Assembly (NCBI GenBank): GCA_020747065.1
Contig: JAGMVK010000008.1
Span: 372,001 to 436,000, forward strand
Source: Cadophora sp. MPI-SDFR-AT-0126
Lineage: Eukaryota; Ascomycota; Leotiomycetes; Helotiales; Ploettnerulaceae
Direction of reading: 5' to 3'
DNA: 64,000 nt
Shown piece by piece: positions 45,348 through 56,505 of the stretch; the stretch's first letter is position 1, and each line of letters opens with the position of its first letter. The position numbers were made by a program, and so were the translations under genes. Under the pieces are notes generated by a model that searched no databases, was not told the origin of the DNA, and saw nothing but the letters and a program-made list of their open reading frames with translations.

Positions 45348-46116
45348 TTTTGGTTTTGCTTGGGTAGAAGTCTTGGGTGTGGGGAAGGTTGGGAGGAAAG
45401 TTTGGGAAAGGTTATGTATGTGACTAGTTTGTGCGTTTGGTTGTTGGGTTGGTTGAAGAGGAGGATGGGATGGGAAAGAAAGGGTGGGAGGGTTTTTATA
45501 CTTGAGTGCGGGGGAAGAAACTGGTTGGGTGCAATGTGAATGTAAATGTGAATGTGAGTGATCAAGAGGGCTATGGCACTTCTGTATGATTGGAAGACTG
45601 AATGATTCAGAGGGGATTTAGGATCAAAGCAGGTTATTTGCAGCAGGATTTCACTTGAGCAAATCATGGAGTCGGTGAGATTTTAGTGTGTATATACAGA
45701 GCTTGGTAGAGGGAGAAGCTGATTCTTGGTCGTGGGTAGTCATGAGTGACATGAAGGTCCGGTAAAGTTAGCAAAATGACTTATTTACCTTCTTGAAGTG
45801 GAGAAATAGTTAAAACATTCAAGTCAACTGTAAACGACACAACGTGTTCTGACTCTTCGTTATGGCCAACGAACGTGGCAACTAACGTCTATCCCCGTGT
45901 ACCGACAACGCCCCCTGTAACAAGACAAACTGTAGGTACTTCGAGTTCAAGCGACATAAAATCTGTGAACGCTTCGGAATCTCTGTTCATTTTGATTCAA
46001 TTACATTGTGTACCTCTCCGGAACATTCCAGTACAATAATAGGCTATTACCAACAATATCTCGTCATATATCATATACCAGTTCTTCATTTCCAAAACTG
46101 TATCACTCTCATGTGA
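45348..46116. other. Intergenic
   Basis: No gene. Upstream region of the micro-protein and 3' region of the BTB gene, AT-rich from 45780 onward. Confidence 0.5.
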
Positions 46117-46844
46117 TCAATCTGTCAAAGAGATTCCTCCTTTTCCACACTTGACACAACGCGCCTGAAGCGCTTCGGCAGTCTGGTCCGGACCACAAGA
46201 GTAACAACGACCACGCAGAGGAGTATTAACAAACACCAGAATCACATCAACAGCAAATTCGGGTATCTGCAGTAGGGCGTTTTGTACGAGGTCAGATTTG
46301 GAACCTTGCAGCATTCCCCGAAACTTTCTCCTGGCATGTTCGACTGTAATGGCTTTGAGGGCGTTGGTTGGTAAAGGTAAGGTGTATACGTCTGAGACTG
46401 CAGAGAGGTAGTCTTCTTCGGTAAGTGATACGCTAAGCAAACGTTTAAAGCTCTTCTCTGCGAGGTCCATCAGTGCCGATACATCGTATTTGTCGGCTAA
46501 GATGTAGATGAGAATTGCAATCCGTATTTCGAAGCGAATCTCTCCGCTCTCGTTGGCTGGCTCGATGTATTTGCCAGTATAGAAAAACCTCAACATTGTC
46601 TCGACTGCTGCCGGATCATCGTCATCTAGATCGACGATTCCGGTTTGTGCCTCCTAGATACGTAAGTTATATAGAAAGAGGATTGTTTTGCAAAGTCCAA
46701 CTTTGAAGCCTGTCATGCATGCAGCATTCAAAACCCTCGATTGAGGACACACGACCACGCGATGCACTTTCCAAGATCTGTCACGACATGTGATGGTCAA
46801 ATCGGAGTATGTATCATCATCGAAACATCTGTCTCGAACATCAG
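46117..46844 (-). CDS. BTB/POZ-domain protein with C-terminal CxxC pair (5' exon unresolved)
   Basis: Two exons are clear: 46844-46702, with DDDTYSDLTITCRDRSWKVH and VVVCPQSRVLNAACMTGF, the start of a BTB fold, and 46653-46117, with GIVDLDDDDPAAVETMLRFF then YTGKYIEP, the middle and end of the fold. They join across a 48-nt intron. BTB proteins are dimeric scaffolds, often adaptors for cullin-3 ligases. After the BTB domain, residues RCYSCGPDQT and RCVKCGKGG form a C-x2-C pair of pairs about 16 residues apart, a likely zinc-binding end. The first exon is not resolved: an ATG at 46915 would need an intron of only about 30 nt, shorter than any other here, so a more distant first exon or a damaged 5' end is possible. 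Confidence 0.72.
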
Positions 46845-48046
46845 CTAGGCTCAGTTATTTTGCTTGACAAGACACACCTTGTGATGATCTCGATAAGACT
46901 CGGTGCTTTGGGCATTATGCAATATGCCTTTGGCTGAGAGAATAGCAGGTTCCATAAAAGCTCACTGGATACATACGATGAGAATGCTATTTGAATGAAA
47001 GCTTTGATTATCAAGTGTCAAGATGGCTTCTGTTCAAGGTTAAATATTGCATACTAGAACGATCCGCAGTGCTTTGGCTCCACACCCGCAGCTCTTGGCA
47101 TTTTGAATGATAGGGTCGAGCATGATAGTCGCTAGCAAATGAATTCCATTTGTTGACGTGGCACCACTTGATCTTCAAGTCCTATCCAAATCGAGTTCGA
47201 GACGCATACTCTCTCACACATGTGACCATTGTATGCTGAAAAATCGTGGCTGGGTTGAATATGGCAAGCTCGGGCGTGAACACAATAGATTCTTATCTTA
47301 ATTGATGTACATAAGTTAGCACTGAAATTTGTAGATCTCTTCAATGCATCAGCTCAACTCATAGACTATATTCTTTTTCTCTCTAGGTGTCTTTAAAATT
47401 TGAATTTGTAGTATTCTGTGAAATGGCTTTGCCATTAGTGCTCCAAATTTCAAAAAGGTTTTCATAGTAGCGATTAGACTAAGGGAGACAGTAGAAGCGG
47501 TAATTAGTGGCGTGATTAAAAAGATTGACAGTATACTTAACTTTTGTATTTTTCTGTGCTTGAGCTTCAAGAAGAATGATCACAGAAAATGATATATGAA
47601 TTGCAAATTAATAGACTGACTAAGAAAGAATTTTTGATATCGAAACTATAGATTTGTCTCGTGACAAGGTGCGCCTCGGCACGCTGGGACGGATGTTTAC
47701 TTCGCAACTCCGTAAGCGAGACAGATTAAAGTTTATTTTCAATAATCAAGTATCCTGTCATTACTGTGATACATTAGTAGGGGTCACCAGATTCGCATGT
47801 TCTTAGACGATTAGAATTCACTCGATGAAACAGCACAGGGTGAAAGATAAATTTGCGCAAAGGAAAAAAAGATATTTTTATTTGTTTTTAGTTTTCAGAA
47901 GGAAAATTCTTGGTAAAATGCGAACGCCCAACCGTGTGACTGAACAATTTAGTAGAGTAGCTCAAATACTTAGCGCGCCCCGGGAATCTAACTCCCGAGG
48001 CAGGGATTCTCTAAGTAAGACTGATATTGGCGGATAACCCACCCTC
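46845..48046. other. Intergenic, AT-rich
   Basis: No gene supported. The minus frame at 47349-47570 is open but starts with TTG and lies in AT-rich DNA. A short block at 47666-47694 recurs in diverged form at 52935-52963. The stretch 47880-47900 is T-rich. Confidence 0.5.
47666..47694. repeat. Copy of a diverged dispersed repeat
   Basis: AAGGTGCGCCTCGGCACGC here matches AAGGTGCATCTCGGCACGC at 52935; over 29 bases the two agree at about 24, and most differences are C/T or G/A transitions. Probably two ends of a decayed repeat family. Confidence 0.4.
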
Positions 48047-49033
48047 TCACTTTCTCTCCACGCCCTCAGGTTCATGGCCCTTCTTACCAGGAACCACAAC
48101 CCAATCCTTCTGCATCGGATCGAGTGCCTTGGTAACCTTCTTCCATTCTTCAGAAGGCTTGGCAGTGGCTTCTTGAGGCTGTTCAGAGATTTCAAGAGCT
48201 CCCAAGCGCTCTACGACGTCTGTGGTGGTGGTTGAGGCGCCAGCATCTGGAGGGGTTGTAAGTTTAGGCTCCTTTGATGATTGACGGTACCACCAGGCAC
48301 TTATGTCTTTGGGTCGCAAGGCGAGGAGCTTCTTGGCTGTGGCTGTCCATGTGTCTTGCTCCTGGTCCTTCTCCTGGTCCTCTTCGGGTTGTTTATCAAG
48401 GAGGTCCTTCTTCATCGCTGATATGAATGCGATGGTCTCCGGGTCTTGGTGTAGGTTCTCCTTGGGCTGTGGCTTAAGAAGTTCTTTCTTCATCGATGAT
48501 ATGAACATCTTTTGCTTCTGCTCCTCGTCCAGGTCCTCTTTGGTTTGCGGAGTAAGGGGTTTCACGGCTGATGCCATGGTTAACTCCTCGTCCAGGTGAT
48601 CGAACCGAGGCTCAGGACGTTCCTCACAGAGAGGATGACCGGGGAGACATCTGGTGTAGGTTATCTTTGTATCATCTTCGTGTTCGAAATCTACGTCGCA
48701 GTCGGCCATGCCTTTAGTGAAGGGGTCGGGACGTCTTGGAAAGTATTTAGGAGGTGGCGCAGCTCCTTGAGAAGATGCCGAAAGAGCTGGGAGAATCTTA
48801 ATCTCCGCAGCCTTCGAGGCAGATGCACTGGTGCTATTGTCCTTTACTTTGTTCTCAAGCTCATGAGTGGACCTGGAAATTGCTCCATCAGCAACAGAGT
48901 CTTCCTCCTCCTTGTCAAAGCATGCTTCATTGGAAGTATTCTCGAAAGCCCGTTTAGCCTCATCATCAGCATTGGGAGCAAGTTCTTTTTGGGTACGAGC
49001 TTTCTCCGCTGGAGGCGCCATGTTGCTTCTCAT
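48047..49033 (-). CDS. Hypothetical charged protein with a degenerate internal repeat
   Basis: Single exon, 328 aa from the ATG at 49033 (MRSNMAPPAEKARTQKEL); the frame is open further upstream but without an ATG, so that part is taken as leader. No known domain. The protein is rich in Lys/Glu/Asp/Pro with no signal or membrane segment. Near residue 180 a unit of about 28-30 residues occurs twice, FISSMKKELLKPQPKENLHQ and FISAMKKDLLDKQPEEDQEK, and a weaker third copy begins TATAKKLLALRPKD. Earlier there is a short Cys-containing segment, ADCDVDFEHEDDTKITYTRC. The C-terminus (KDWVVVPGKKGHE) looks conserved-like. Probably a lineage-restricted gene; function unknown. Confidence 0.6.
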   Translation of the reverse strand: MRSNMAPPAEKARTQKELAPNADDEAKRAFENTSNEACFDKEEEDSVADGAISRSTHELENKVKDNSTSASASKAAEIKILPALSASSQGAAPPPKYFPRRPDPFTKGMADCDVDFEHEDDTKITYTRCLPGHPLCEERPEPRFDHLDEELTMASAVKPLTPQTKEDLDEEQKQKMFISSMKKELLKPQPKENLHQDPETIAFISAMKKDLLDKQPEEDQEKDQEQDTWTATAKKLLALRPKDISAWWYRQSSKEPKLTTPPDAGASTTTTDVVERLGALEISEQPQEATAKPSEEWKKVTKALDPMQKDWVVVPGKKGHEPEGVERK

Positions 49034-50446
49034 TAAGAGCTTTGCGTGGATAGCCTTGAGATGAGATTGTCTGGAGTTGTGTTGTGTGAAGTAGCGAGCT
49101 GGATAGTTCGCTGACGGGAGTGTGATAGAACTATAAAGCTCTGGTGGTTGAGGAGTGTTTGATGGAGGGATCAAGCTGAGTATTTATACTAAACGAAGAG
49201 TGGTTGTTTAGACATGAGGTCGCGAACAGATAAGTGTTTGCTGGACAATCAACACGATGCACGTGAACAGCGGGTACTTGTTCCCAATGAATAGAAGATT
49301 GATTTGGTGATATGCACAATGACTTTGTCCAGTACTTCGTCACCCTCTGTTCACTGCTTTGTTCACGGTATTTAGTAATTTGTTCACGAGATGCGCTTTG
49401 TTCTAATAGTACCTTCAATCGAAGGACAGATTCTTTGAAGTTATCTCAGTATCACCAATTAAATGATAAGTATTGGGAGATTGTTAGTAATGAAAGAAAG
49501 GCATCTCCGACCGAAGCCAAATTCACTTCATGTCGTGGTGTCAGAAAGAGTACCTCATCATTCGTGTTACTTTTGAATATTCTGCGTGAGAATATGTTTC
49601 TCTACAAGTAGACTTGACGACAGATAATGTCTATCACTACGTAGCGAGAAGCATCGTATCCCCTTAAGTGCGACAAACCCAACGCTACAGGCTGTAATGC
49701 CTGTAGAAGGCGCTAAGTGACCCCGGATTAGCTGAGCTTAGTGGATGAGGCACCGAGACTCGCTTAATTTAGTGATCGCTTCAGGCTGTGTTCTCAGTCT
49801 CACGTAAGGGGATAATGAAACGAATTTACAGTTTTGGAACCACAACTCTTCTTAATATATCTGTAAAGTTACTAATGTGATTTTTTCTTCTTCAAAACCA
49901 GTCTTCCACAAGCAGACGACTCAGCTACGACAAAAGAACTGAAGTTAATTCTACCTTCGACCATTCCAGGCGAGCTATCGATCACCGGTTCGACTGTTTC
50001 ATCCTGTATACTGGCTAAGAATTTTCACGCGCTACGGCCACGCCTCCTTGCTCACCGACTAGGGCAAGGCACGATTGGGTGAACGTACAATCGTGATCCT
50101 CTTATTATTCCTTTGCATTCGGGGTCCTACTGGGCTTGGCCAGCATTATTGTGTCGATTGTTGGCACATTTTGCCTGAAACCCGACCAAATACATGCTCA
50201 AGGCGGATCTCTGTCTTCGGGATGGATATTGTGGTGGTGATGGCAGATGTGGTTGGCTGCATTCTGGGAGCCTTTGAAAACCGCTCGCTAAACCCTTTTA
50301 GGTGACCGAAGGCATCAGTGCGATGCCGAGACACCGAAGCCCAATTTCAGATCACACCGAGTATTTGCGACACCGACAGTCAAGACAAAATTGCTACATA
50401 AGTGTCTGAATGAATCGTTTTCCTCTGTATTCTGAAATCACCAAAC
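49034..50446. other. Intergenic containing a MITE-like element
   Basis: No gene seen in 1.4 kb. A 154-bp inverted-repeat element lies at 49659-49812. The frame at 50075-50305 has no recognisable product. Confidence 0.5.
49659..49812. mobile_element. Probable MITE (Tc1/mariner-like ends, TA duplication)
   Basis: The left end reads TCCCCTTAAGTGCGAC and the reverse complement of the right end TCCCCTTACGTGAGAC, 14 of 16 identical, and both ends are flanked by TA (49657-49658 and 49813-49814). At 154 bp with no coding capacity it fits a miniature inverted-repeat element mobilised by a Tc1/mariner-type transposase. It contains a further short hairpin, CTACAGGC/GCCTGTAG, near 49687-49705. Confidence 0.6.
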
Positions 50447-52473
50447 ATGGCAGACTCCGCAGCTAGCCAAGATACTGGATTCCAAGCGCCTACCTACAGC
50501 ATCAGGCTCAGTCCAGATGGCACGCTCCAATTTGATCCCCCACAAGACTCACCAGAGCTCGCTATTGCTCTGAGCTTAGCCTTCCCTCGGCCAAAAACAC
50601 TGGATGAGAAGATGCGAGAGGCGCAACTCTTGTTTTTACAAACTCGCCATCAGAGTACTGTGCTCGCGGTGCAACAAAGGGCTCTTACTCCAACTTCAAC
50701 ACCGATGCCCACTCAGCCTACAGCTCATGTAGAGACTCCACAACTCAAATCGAAACAAGCTTCTCAAGAAACAGCACAGCCTCGACTGTTTGCTTCATCA
50801 ACGAAGTCAGCCACTGAGCCCAAGTCGAAGAAGAGGGCGCGAGGAACACGCGCAAAGGCAGCCTCTGAGCCAGAAACCAAACTCTCCCAAAACCAATTTG
50901 TTTGGGATCTCCATTCGGGAAAGCCAAAACAGAAGAGGACCAGGAGGACTCTTGATATAGCGGAGGCAATACAAGTCTTTGAAAATCGAGGAAATGTCTG
51001 TGACTATCACAAGGCGGCCAGGACCAAAGTAATTGCCCACCAACCCCATTGACGAAAGTCTGTAACGCGTGTGTTGACCGATCTCAGTGTGACCGCAATG
51101 AATGTTCTGGAAACAAGCTCTTCCAGCAAACTATGCCGCGGTTACTCCCCTTGCTTTCCGAGACGTTTCCTGGGAACTCCTCAGACGTTCACGATACAGA
51201 AACTCGTCACCTTCAGGGGTACAACGTGACAGAAGAACACTCGCGTCCACTTGGTATCTATCCACCACCCATTGGAGAAGGACGCAGCGAAATCGCCGGT
51301 GTGAAAGTTTCGGTTGGATTACCTAGTACAAAGCCAATTCAGTATGACGACAAACCTCTAGGGCAAGGAGTTCTCCATGGACCAATGGAATGGAGCGAAG
51401 ACGACGAAATGAATTTTCAACAGGAAATTGTTGAATTTCATCCTGGTTTTGACAGTCATTATATGAATCTCCTCCAGGACCCATGTTTGCCCCAGTGCGA
51501 GATCACTTCACTCGAGGTTTCGTGCATTGGCGGTTTATTTCAAATTCGCGAGCTACCCCCATCAGGTGGCAATTTCGAGATAGTTGCTGAGACAGAAAAG
51601 AAGAAGGATGCGCCGAAGATTGTAGAAACGCGTGCCGAAAAGGAAGATGAGGAAGATGAGGAACATGGTGATTCTTCCGGGGGCGGTCGTGGGGGAGGGG
51701 GATCTGCTGGAGGAGGACGTGGCAGAGGAGGATTCGGCGACAATAACGGCAGACGAGGGGAGGATGGCGGTGGAGGCGGGAATGGCAGGGCTACAGGGGG
51801 ACCGAATGGGAGTGGCGGTAATGAAGATTCACATGACCCTTTCTGGGGCTTCAATGGGGATGGAGACGATTGGTACTCCTCGATGGTCGCTGTCTTCGAG
51901 CTGGCCTGGCTTGCGTTTTGGTTCGTATGCTTGGCGATATTGGTGCCACTATCTGCTAGTATCAAAGAATCAAGGGAGACTACAAAGCCCGGTATCTCGA
52001 ATGATGGTGGGGTTTCCAACGGTCGGTGTGTCGACGATGAGGACGATGCTGCTGCTGCTGCTGCTAGGGGTGCTGGATGTTCCGGTAATATTCTTGCAAC
52101 CAATATGGATTCGCAATTGAAAGGGCTCTCCTTAAAGGCAGCCGAAAGCCACCTTTTCAAACCTACTACAACCCCCGGCGATCCTCAAGACAACCTACCT
52201 GTGCCGCTCAGAACGCCAGAAGCGTCCTTGCTACTTCCATATTCAGATCGTCTCTCGATCACATCGAGCACCGTCCTCTCAATACTTTCACGCATGCATT
52301 CAAAGACTCGCACGAAGACCAAGACCAAGACCATGATGAAGACGAAGGCCACCAGTACCTCGGAGTCAACATCCACCTTATCGACTCTTGATCAGCAACA
52401 TGATCTTCAAGCCTTCGTAGACTCATCGCGTTCTGGTTCGCTTTTTGCTTCGAGTGCAGTTAGAGCTTTCTAG
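50447..52473 (+). CDS. Hypothetical membrane protein with Cys/His motif and Gly-rich region
   Basis: Two exons (50447-51028 and 51088-52473) give 655 aa. The 59-nt intron has a GTTGAC branch point and TCTCAG end, and splicing builds CDYHKAARTKCDRNEC, a compact C-x2-H...C-x4-C cluster at about residue 185-200. Without splicing the first frame stops after an unrelated VIAHQPH. Before the cluster is a basic segment (KPKQKRTRRTLD) that could bind nucleic acid or be a nuclear signal. After it come an acidic stretch, a Gly/Arg-rich low-complexity region (about residues 380-450), a predicted membrane helix (VFELAWLAFWFVCLAILVPL) and a Ser/Thr/Lys-rich tail with KTRTKTKTKT. The combination is unusual and I do not recognise the family; it is probably specific to a fungal lineage. 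Confidence 0.65.
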
Positions 52474-53179
52474 GAAGGGCGTATGACCGGCAAAGACAAA
52501 GATAGCTAGGCGTTCATCCACATTTACGATTTTCTGAATCTCAAAAGCAATGTGATACATCTATCTTACCTCACACATTGACCTGAAGACCCTACTTACA
52601 TCTTATTCCCAATTTCGTAGTCTCCCTTCAAGATTTCTAGTAAGTCACTCTGGCTAATTTCCATGGTCTCGTACGAGCTGCTGGCTGGCACATGCGTGAG
52701 TTGCCCCTAAGCTGGATGTGACGCACCATGCCAGCCGATGTTACGGGGCGGGGTGCAGAAGGTCATCTGTAAATTAATAGAGGCAGCGACGACGCGATCA
52801 TGATGTTCGGAATTAATAAGTCAGGAATGCTCTAGAGAAGTATATCATACAACTAGGATAAAAATGAGTAGGAATTCTTGTACAGCTACAAAATTTTCGC
52901 TCGAATTCGACGTACCTGCGTTTCGTCCAGTAATAAGGTGCATCTCGGCACGCAGGGATAGATATTGGGTCAATTCTGGAGGCAGTCTAGACAGAGTTCC
53001 AGTGCGTATCAATATTCGCCAGTGAATTTATTTAAGTGGTTCTATTATATTATACATATAAATGTCTATCTATTGCGGCCATGACCTCAAATACAAATTT
53101 TCGAACGCCTGGACTTTAATCCGAACTCCACAACAACTCTCCAAGTCTCGCCTCCATCACCCTCTTAGTAAAGTATCTC
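52474..53179. other. Intergenic (tail-to-tail)
   Basis: No gene. 3' regions of two convergent genes with the second copy of the diverged repeat at 52935-52963. Confidence 0.55.
52935..52963. repeat. Second copy of the diverged dispersed repeat
   Basis: Partner of 47666-47694, same orientation; transition-type differences suggest decay by C-to-T mutation. Confidence 0.4.
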
Positions 53180-55009
53180 CTAGCTCAAAGCAAACTTGGA
53201 TCTAGCTCTCAACTTAGCACCCGTAAGATAAATGGCCACCATTCCGAAAATACCCAGCGTACTCAACCCCGCAAGAACTGAGATTCCCTTTCCAATACCA
53301 AGATTAACAAACAGCGGCCGAGCATACAGAATGCTCCCCGCAGCCATTGCACTCCTCACCAAATCGTTGCCGGCAAACAAGCTAGCAGCATATTGCGGAT
53401 AAGAAAGTGGAACATAGACAAAGATGCTTTGTAGGATCAGGAATGTGCCGATGACGAAGATAACAACTCCGATGAGTGGGACGATCCAGTGGATATCAGA
53501 ACGGGCTGTCCAGCCGAAGATGAACAGACCAGTAGGGAGGAAGAATGAGCCCACGATAGCGGGCACGAGACGATGTTCTTGGGCTCGCAAGCCGTGGGCG
53601 ATATTATCGGGAATCATATACCAATGCAAGTAGGCGAAATAAGCGAGGAGGCCAATCGTAGCACCGACCTGACAAGCTAGGAACGCGAGACCGACTTCTC
53701 CCAGATTGAAGCCGTAGAAGGGAGGGAAGACGAGAGGGAAGACCTCGAAGAAGGTATAGTATATTCCGTAGAATAGAGCGGTATAGATGTTGACGAAGAA
53801 GATGGCGGGGTCTTTGATGGTGATTTCGATCGGTTTGATGAGTGCGTCGACAAGGATGCCGGATGCGGTGAGATGGCGTTGATCGATCTCGCTTTGGGCT
53901 TGTAGTCTTGAATCACCGGTGAGTTTTCGGAGACGTTGGGCGCGGCGGAGGAGGATATTTGGTGTAGAGGTTTCGGGCATGAGGAGGAGGAGGAGGACGA
54001 GCATTGGTGCTGCCATCCAGCTATACGTAAGTCAGCATATGTTCGATAAGGACTTATGGGTGAGTACTTACACAATCTCCCAAAGACTCCATCTCCAGTT
54101 GTTCGCTGAGACGGCGAATCCAGCCATCAATGGACCCAAAGCTGGTCCACCCCATGCAGAGAACACCCACCAAGACAAGGGGTAGGGAACGTAAAGCAGA
54201 GAGTACATATCCGAGAATGTGGCACCAGCATTAGCCAGGGCAGGGCTACCAAAGAACCCTTGCAAGAATCGCAATACCAGGAGGCCAGCAAAACTGTTGG
54301 ATACAGCGGTAGGAAATGAAAGTGCGAAGAACAAGATAAACGTCAGGTAGTACACGGGGTTTCGTCCGATGACTGGGATCTCGCTCAGAGGTGCAAAAAT
54401 GAGAGGACCGACACCGTATGCGAGCACGTAGAGGGATAGGGGTAAGACAGCTTCGGTAGGATTGACGGAGAAGCGTTCCATGACCCCACCTTCACTTGCT
54501 GCATAGATAGAAGACCCGGTGTATACTACCCAAGTGTAGATACACATGACAACGGTAACAAATGTGCGTTTGGCCCTCGACCAGTTATGAGGATTGGCAA
54601 CATCGTCTGTCGTATACCAGTCAACCAGGATGATTCCATCGGATGTCTTCTTTGGTGCGATTGGAATCGTCTTCGTCCGTTCAAGGGCTAGCTGTTGCTC
54701 GACTTCGAAACGTTCGCTGCTGTATGGCATCGTATCGGCTCTGCTCTTGGTCCTGGTAGCACCTAGACCCAGGCCTTCGAGGTCGGTATCCAAGGAAGTG
54801 AAGTCGGCGCTGGAGAGAGTGCTTGGAGTTGGTGCCAACGGGATTGATGGTTGGTATTTGGGCTGAACATCCTTTTCGGAACTCAGCTGAATGATGTATT
54901 GGATAGGGAGGACGAATCCCTCGCGCTCTTCTGGGTATTGGAATAATTTATTGCGTGAAGCCCAGCGGAGAAATTGCCCGAGAGGGGCTTCGCGGATGAG
55001 GTCCGACAT
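53180..55009 (-). CDS. MFS transporter, drug:H+ antiporter (DHA1) type
   Basis: Plasma-membrane major facilitator protein that probably exports toxic or secondary compounds. Exons 55009-54072 and 54020-53180, joined across a 51-nt intron, give 592 aa. About 150 cytoplasmic residues precede helix 1; they include NPHNWSRAKRTFVTVVMCIY, the entry typical of the fungal FLR1/MFS1 (DHA1) group. PLSLYVLAYGVGPLIFAPLSEIPVIGRNPVYY, in which PLIFAPLSE is followed by the motif A-like loop, and LRFLQGFFGSPALANAGAT (motif C-like, antiporter) support this. The second half starts with WMAAPMLVLLLLLMPET, has a central loop KLTGDSRLQAQSEIDQRHL and ends after six more helices. Related yeast proteins give resistance to azoles, benomyl and other drugs; the substrate here is unknown. 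Local regulators are absent. Confidence 0.92.
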
Positions 55010-56505
55010 CTATGAGCGTCTTGCTGAAGATGCTGAATTGTCGGATGAATGGATGTTTTCTGGAGACTCGATATGTGATATCCGCTTGTATACGGTTGTT
55101 GTTGATATCTGAAGAAGTTGATACGGAGTGGAGTGTTTGTTTTGAAATGTGATGATGTGGAATTGTGAATTCGACAAACAGCGTTGAGCAAAGATATCTT
55201 ATAGATCTTTCAAGCATCATCTATGTAGACACGCTGATAAAGCATCCTCCCATCTCCATCGTCCAATGCGGAAGTATAGACATAGCGGGCTCTGAACTGA
55301 ATTATCGCGTCTAGACATCACGATTGATACTTTCGTAGGAGTGAAGTCTGTGAACTTCAAACCCCGATCGTGATTACTCTTCATGGTGCACACAGACAGG
55401 GGCCAGATACCAATGCATCCTTCAGCCGCAAGGGGAATGAAGTAGAATGCGATGACATAGCAAGCAGCTTACTATCGGTTTGGACTCGTGGACGTTGTGT
55501 AAGCAGGATCCGCATGGCACTGGCAGGCCTGGGCCATGTTCCCCGCGTGGAGAAGTACAAGGAATTGTTGGTCAAACAGGTTTCCAGGAGTGCGAGCAGG
55601 GTGGGATTCAAGCAGCTTTGCTGAGAAGTGCCGGCTGTAAGACGTAGTCGCAGGGGCTGTTTACTGGCCTCGCTAAGCCCAATGGCGAGCTCGGTGTTCG
55701 TGATTACTGATTATTTGGCCCGTGGCTCGGGCAGCATCAGCAACTCGGCTGACCAATGGCCCCTCTCAATATTTCGAACTTCGATTTCTTGAGTTGATGC
55801 AAGAGGTAACAAACAAAATCCTGCCAATGAAATGCTTACATGTCTGTCTGAAATTTTTTCATTGACATCCGGCCATGACGCAAAGTTAGGAGACCAAATG
55901 AGCTACAGACTTGTCCTTTCACTTCAGGAGGAAGTCCGATGATTTGGTGATCAATTTAGAACACTCATACTGCCTTATTGTCGGCGATTATGCTGTAATG
56001 TGTTGATTTCCGAAATTCGCGAATGAGAAGCAGTCGTAAGCAGCAGGACCATTCAGCGTCAGAGATGGCGCACCTGAAGCTTGATATTAATGACATCTTG
56101 AGATGACTCCTTTTGGTGTCACTTGATTTCGGAGCCATTTTCCTTCCAATTCTTGTTCATGAATTTGCTTAATGGCTCTACGCTATTTCAATTGTTTGAT
56201 ATCATACGAAGAGATATGAAATGCCTAAAATTCGGAAGAGCTTGAACTCAACAATGGGCAGATCTTTCAGGTGGTGATGGAGATTGATATTGCCCGGAAG
56301 CATCGCATCCTCTAACATGACAGCAATTACGTGGTATCAAAAAGACTTTTTGGTGAGTAGAAGATCGAAATTGTAAGTCAATTGTCATAAAATTGCGCCA
56401 AACCTCATTAGTCATTACGTTCCAAACTCCAAATCCAGCCATCACAAAAAACAATACCACCCCCTCTCCCACAACCCAATTACCCACTGTCCCTCTTCAA
56501 CCCCC
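55010..56505. other. Intergenic, 1.5 kb
   Basis: No gene recognised; promoter of the transporter and 3' region of the next gene. Open frames at 55370-55624 on both strands show no motif. Confidence 0.5.

Noticed and set aside
45231..45539. + strand frame of 102 codons
   Set aside because: Antisense to the CxxC micro-protein; Trp/Gly-rich translation typical of a reverse-complement shadow of pyrimidine-rich DNA.
47349..47570. Minus frame resembling a signal peptide
   Set aside because: It begins with TTG rather than ATG, lies in AT-rich DNA, and the hydrophobic look follows from T-rich codons.
47965..48015. Possible tRNA arm (CGGGAG...CTCCCG-like hairpin, minus strand)
   Set aside because: The loop is not a T-loop, and no matching D-arm, anticodon arm or acceptor stem was found around it.
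51540..52160. 206-codon minus frame opposite the Gly-rich region
   Set aside because: Proline-rich mirror image of the Gly/Asp/Glu-rich coding strand; a shadow.
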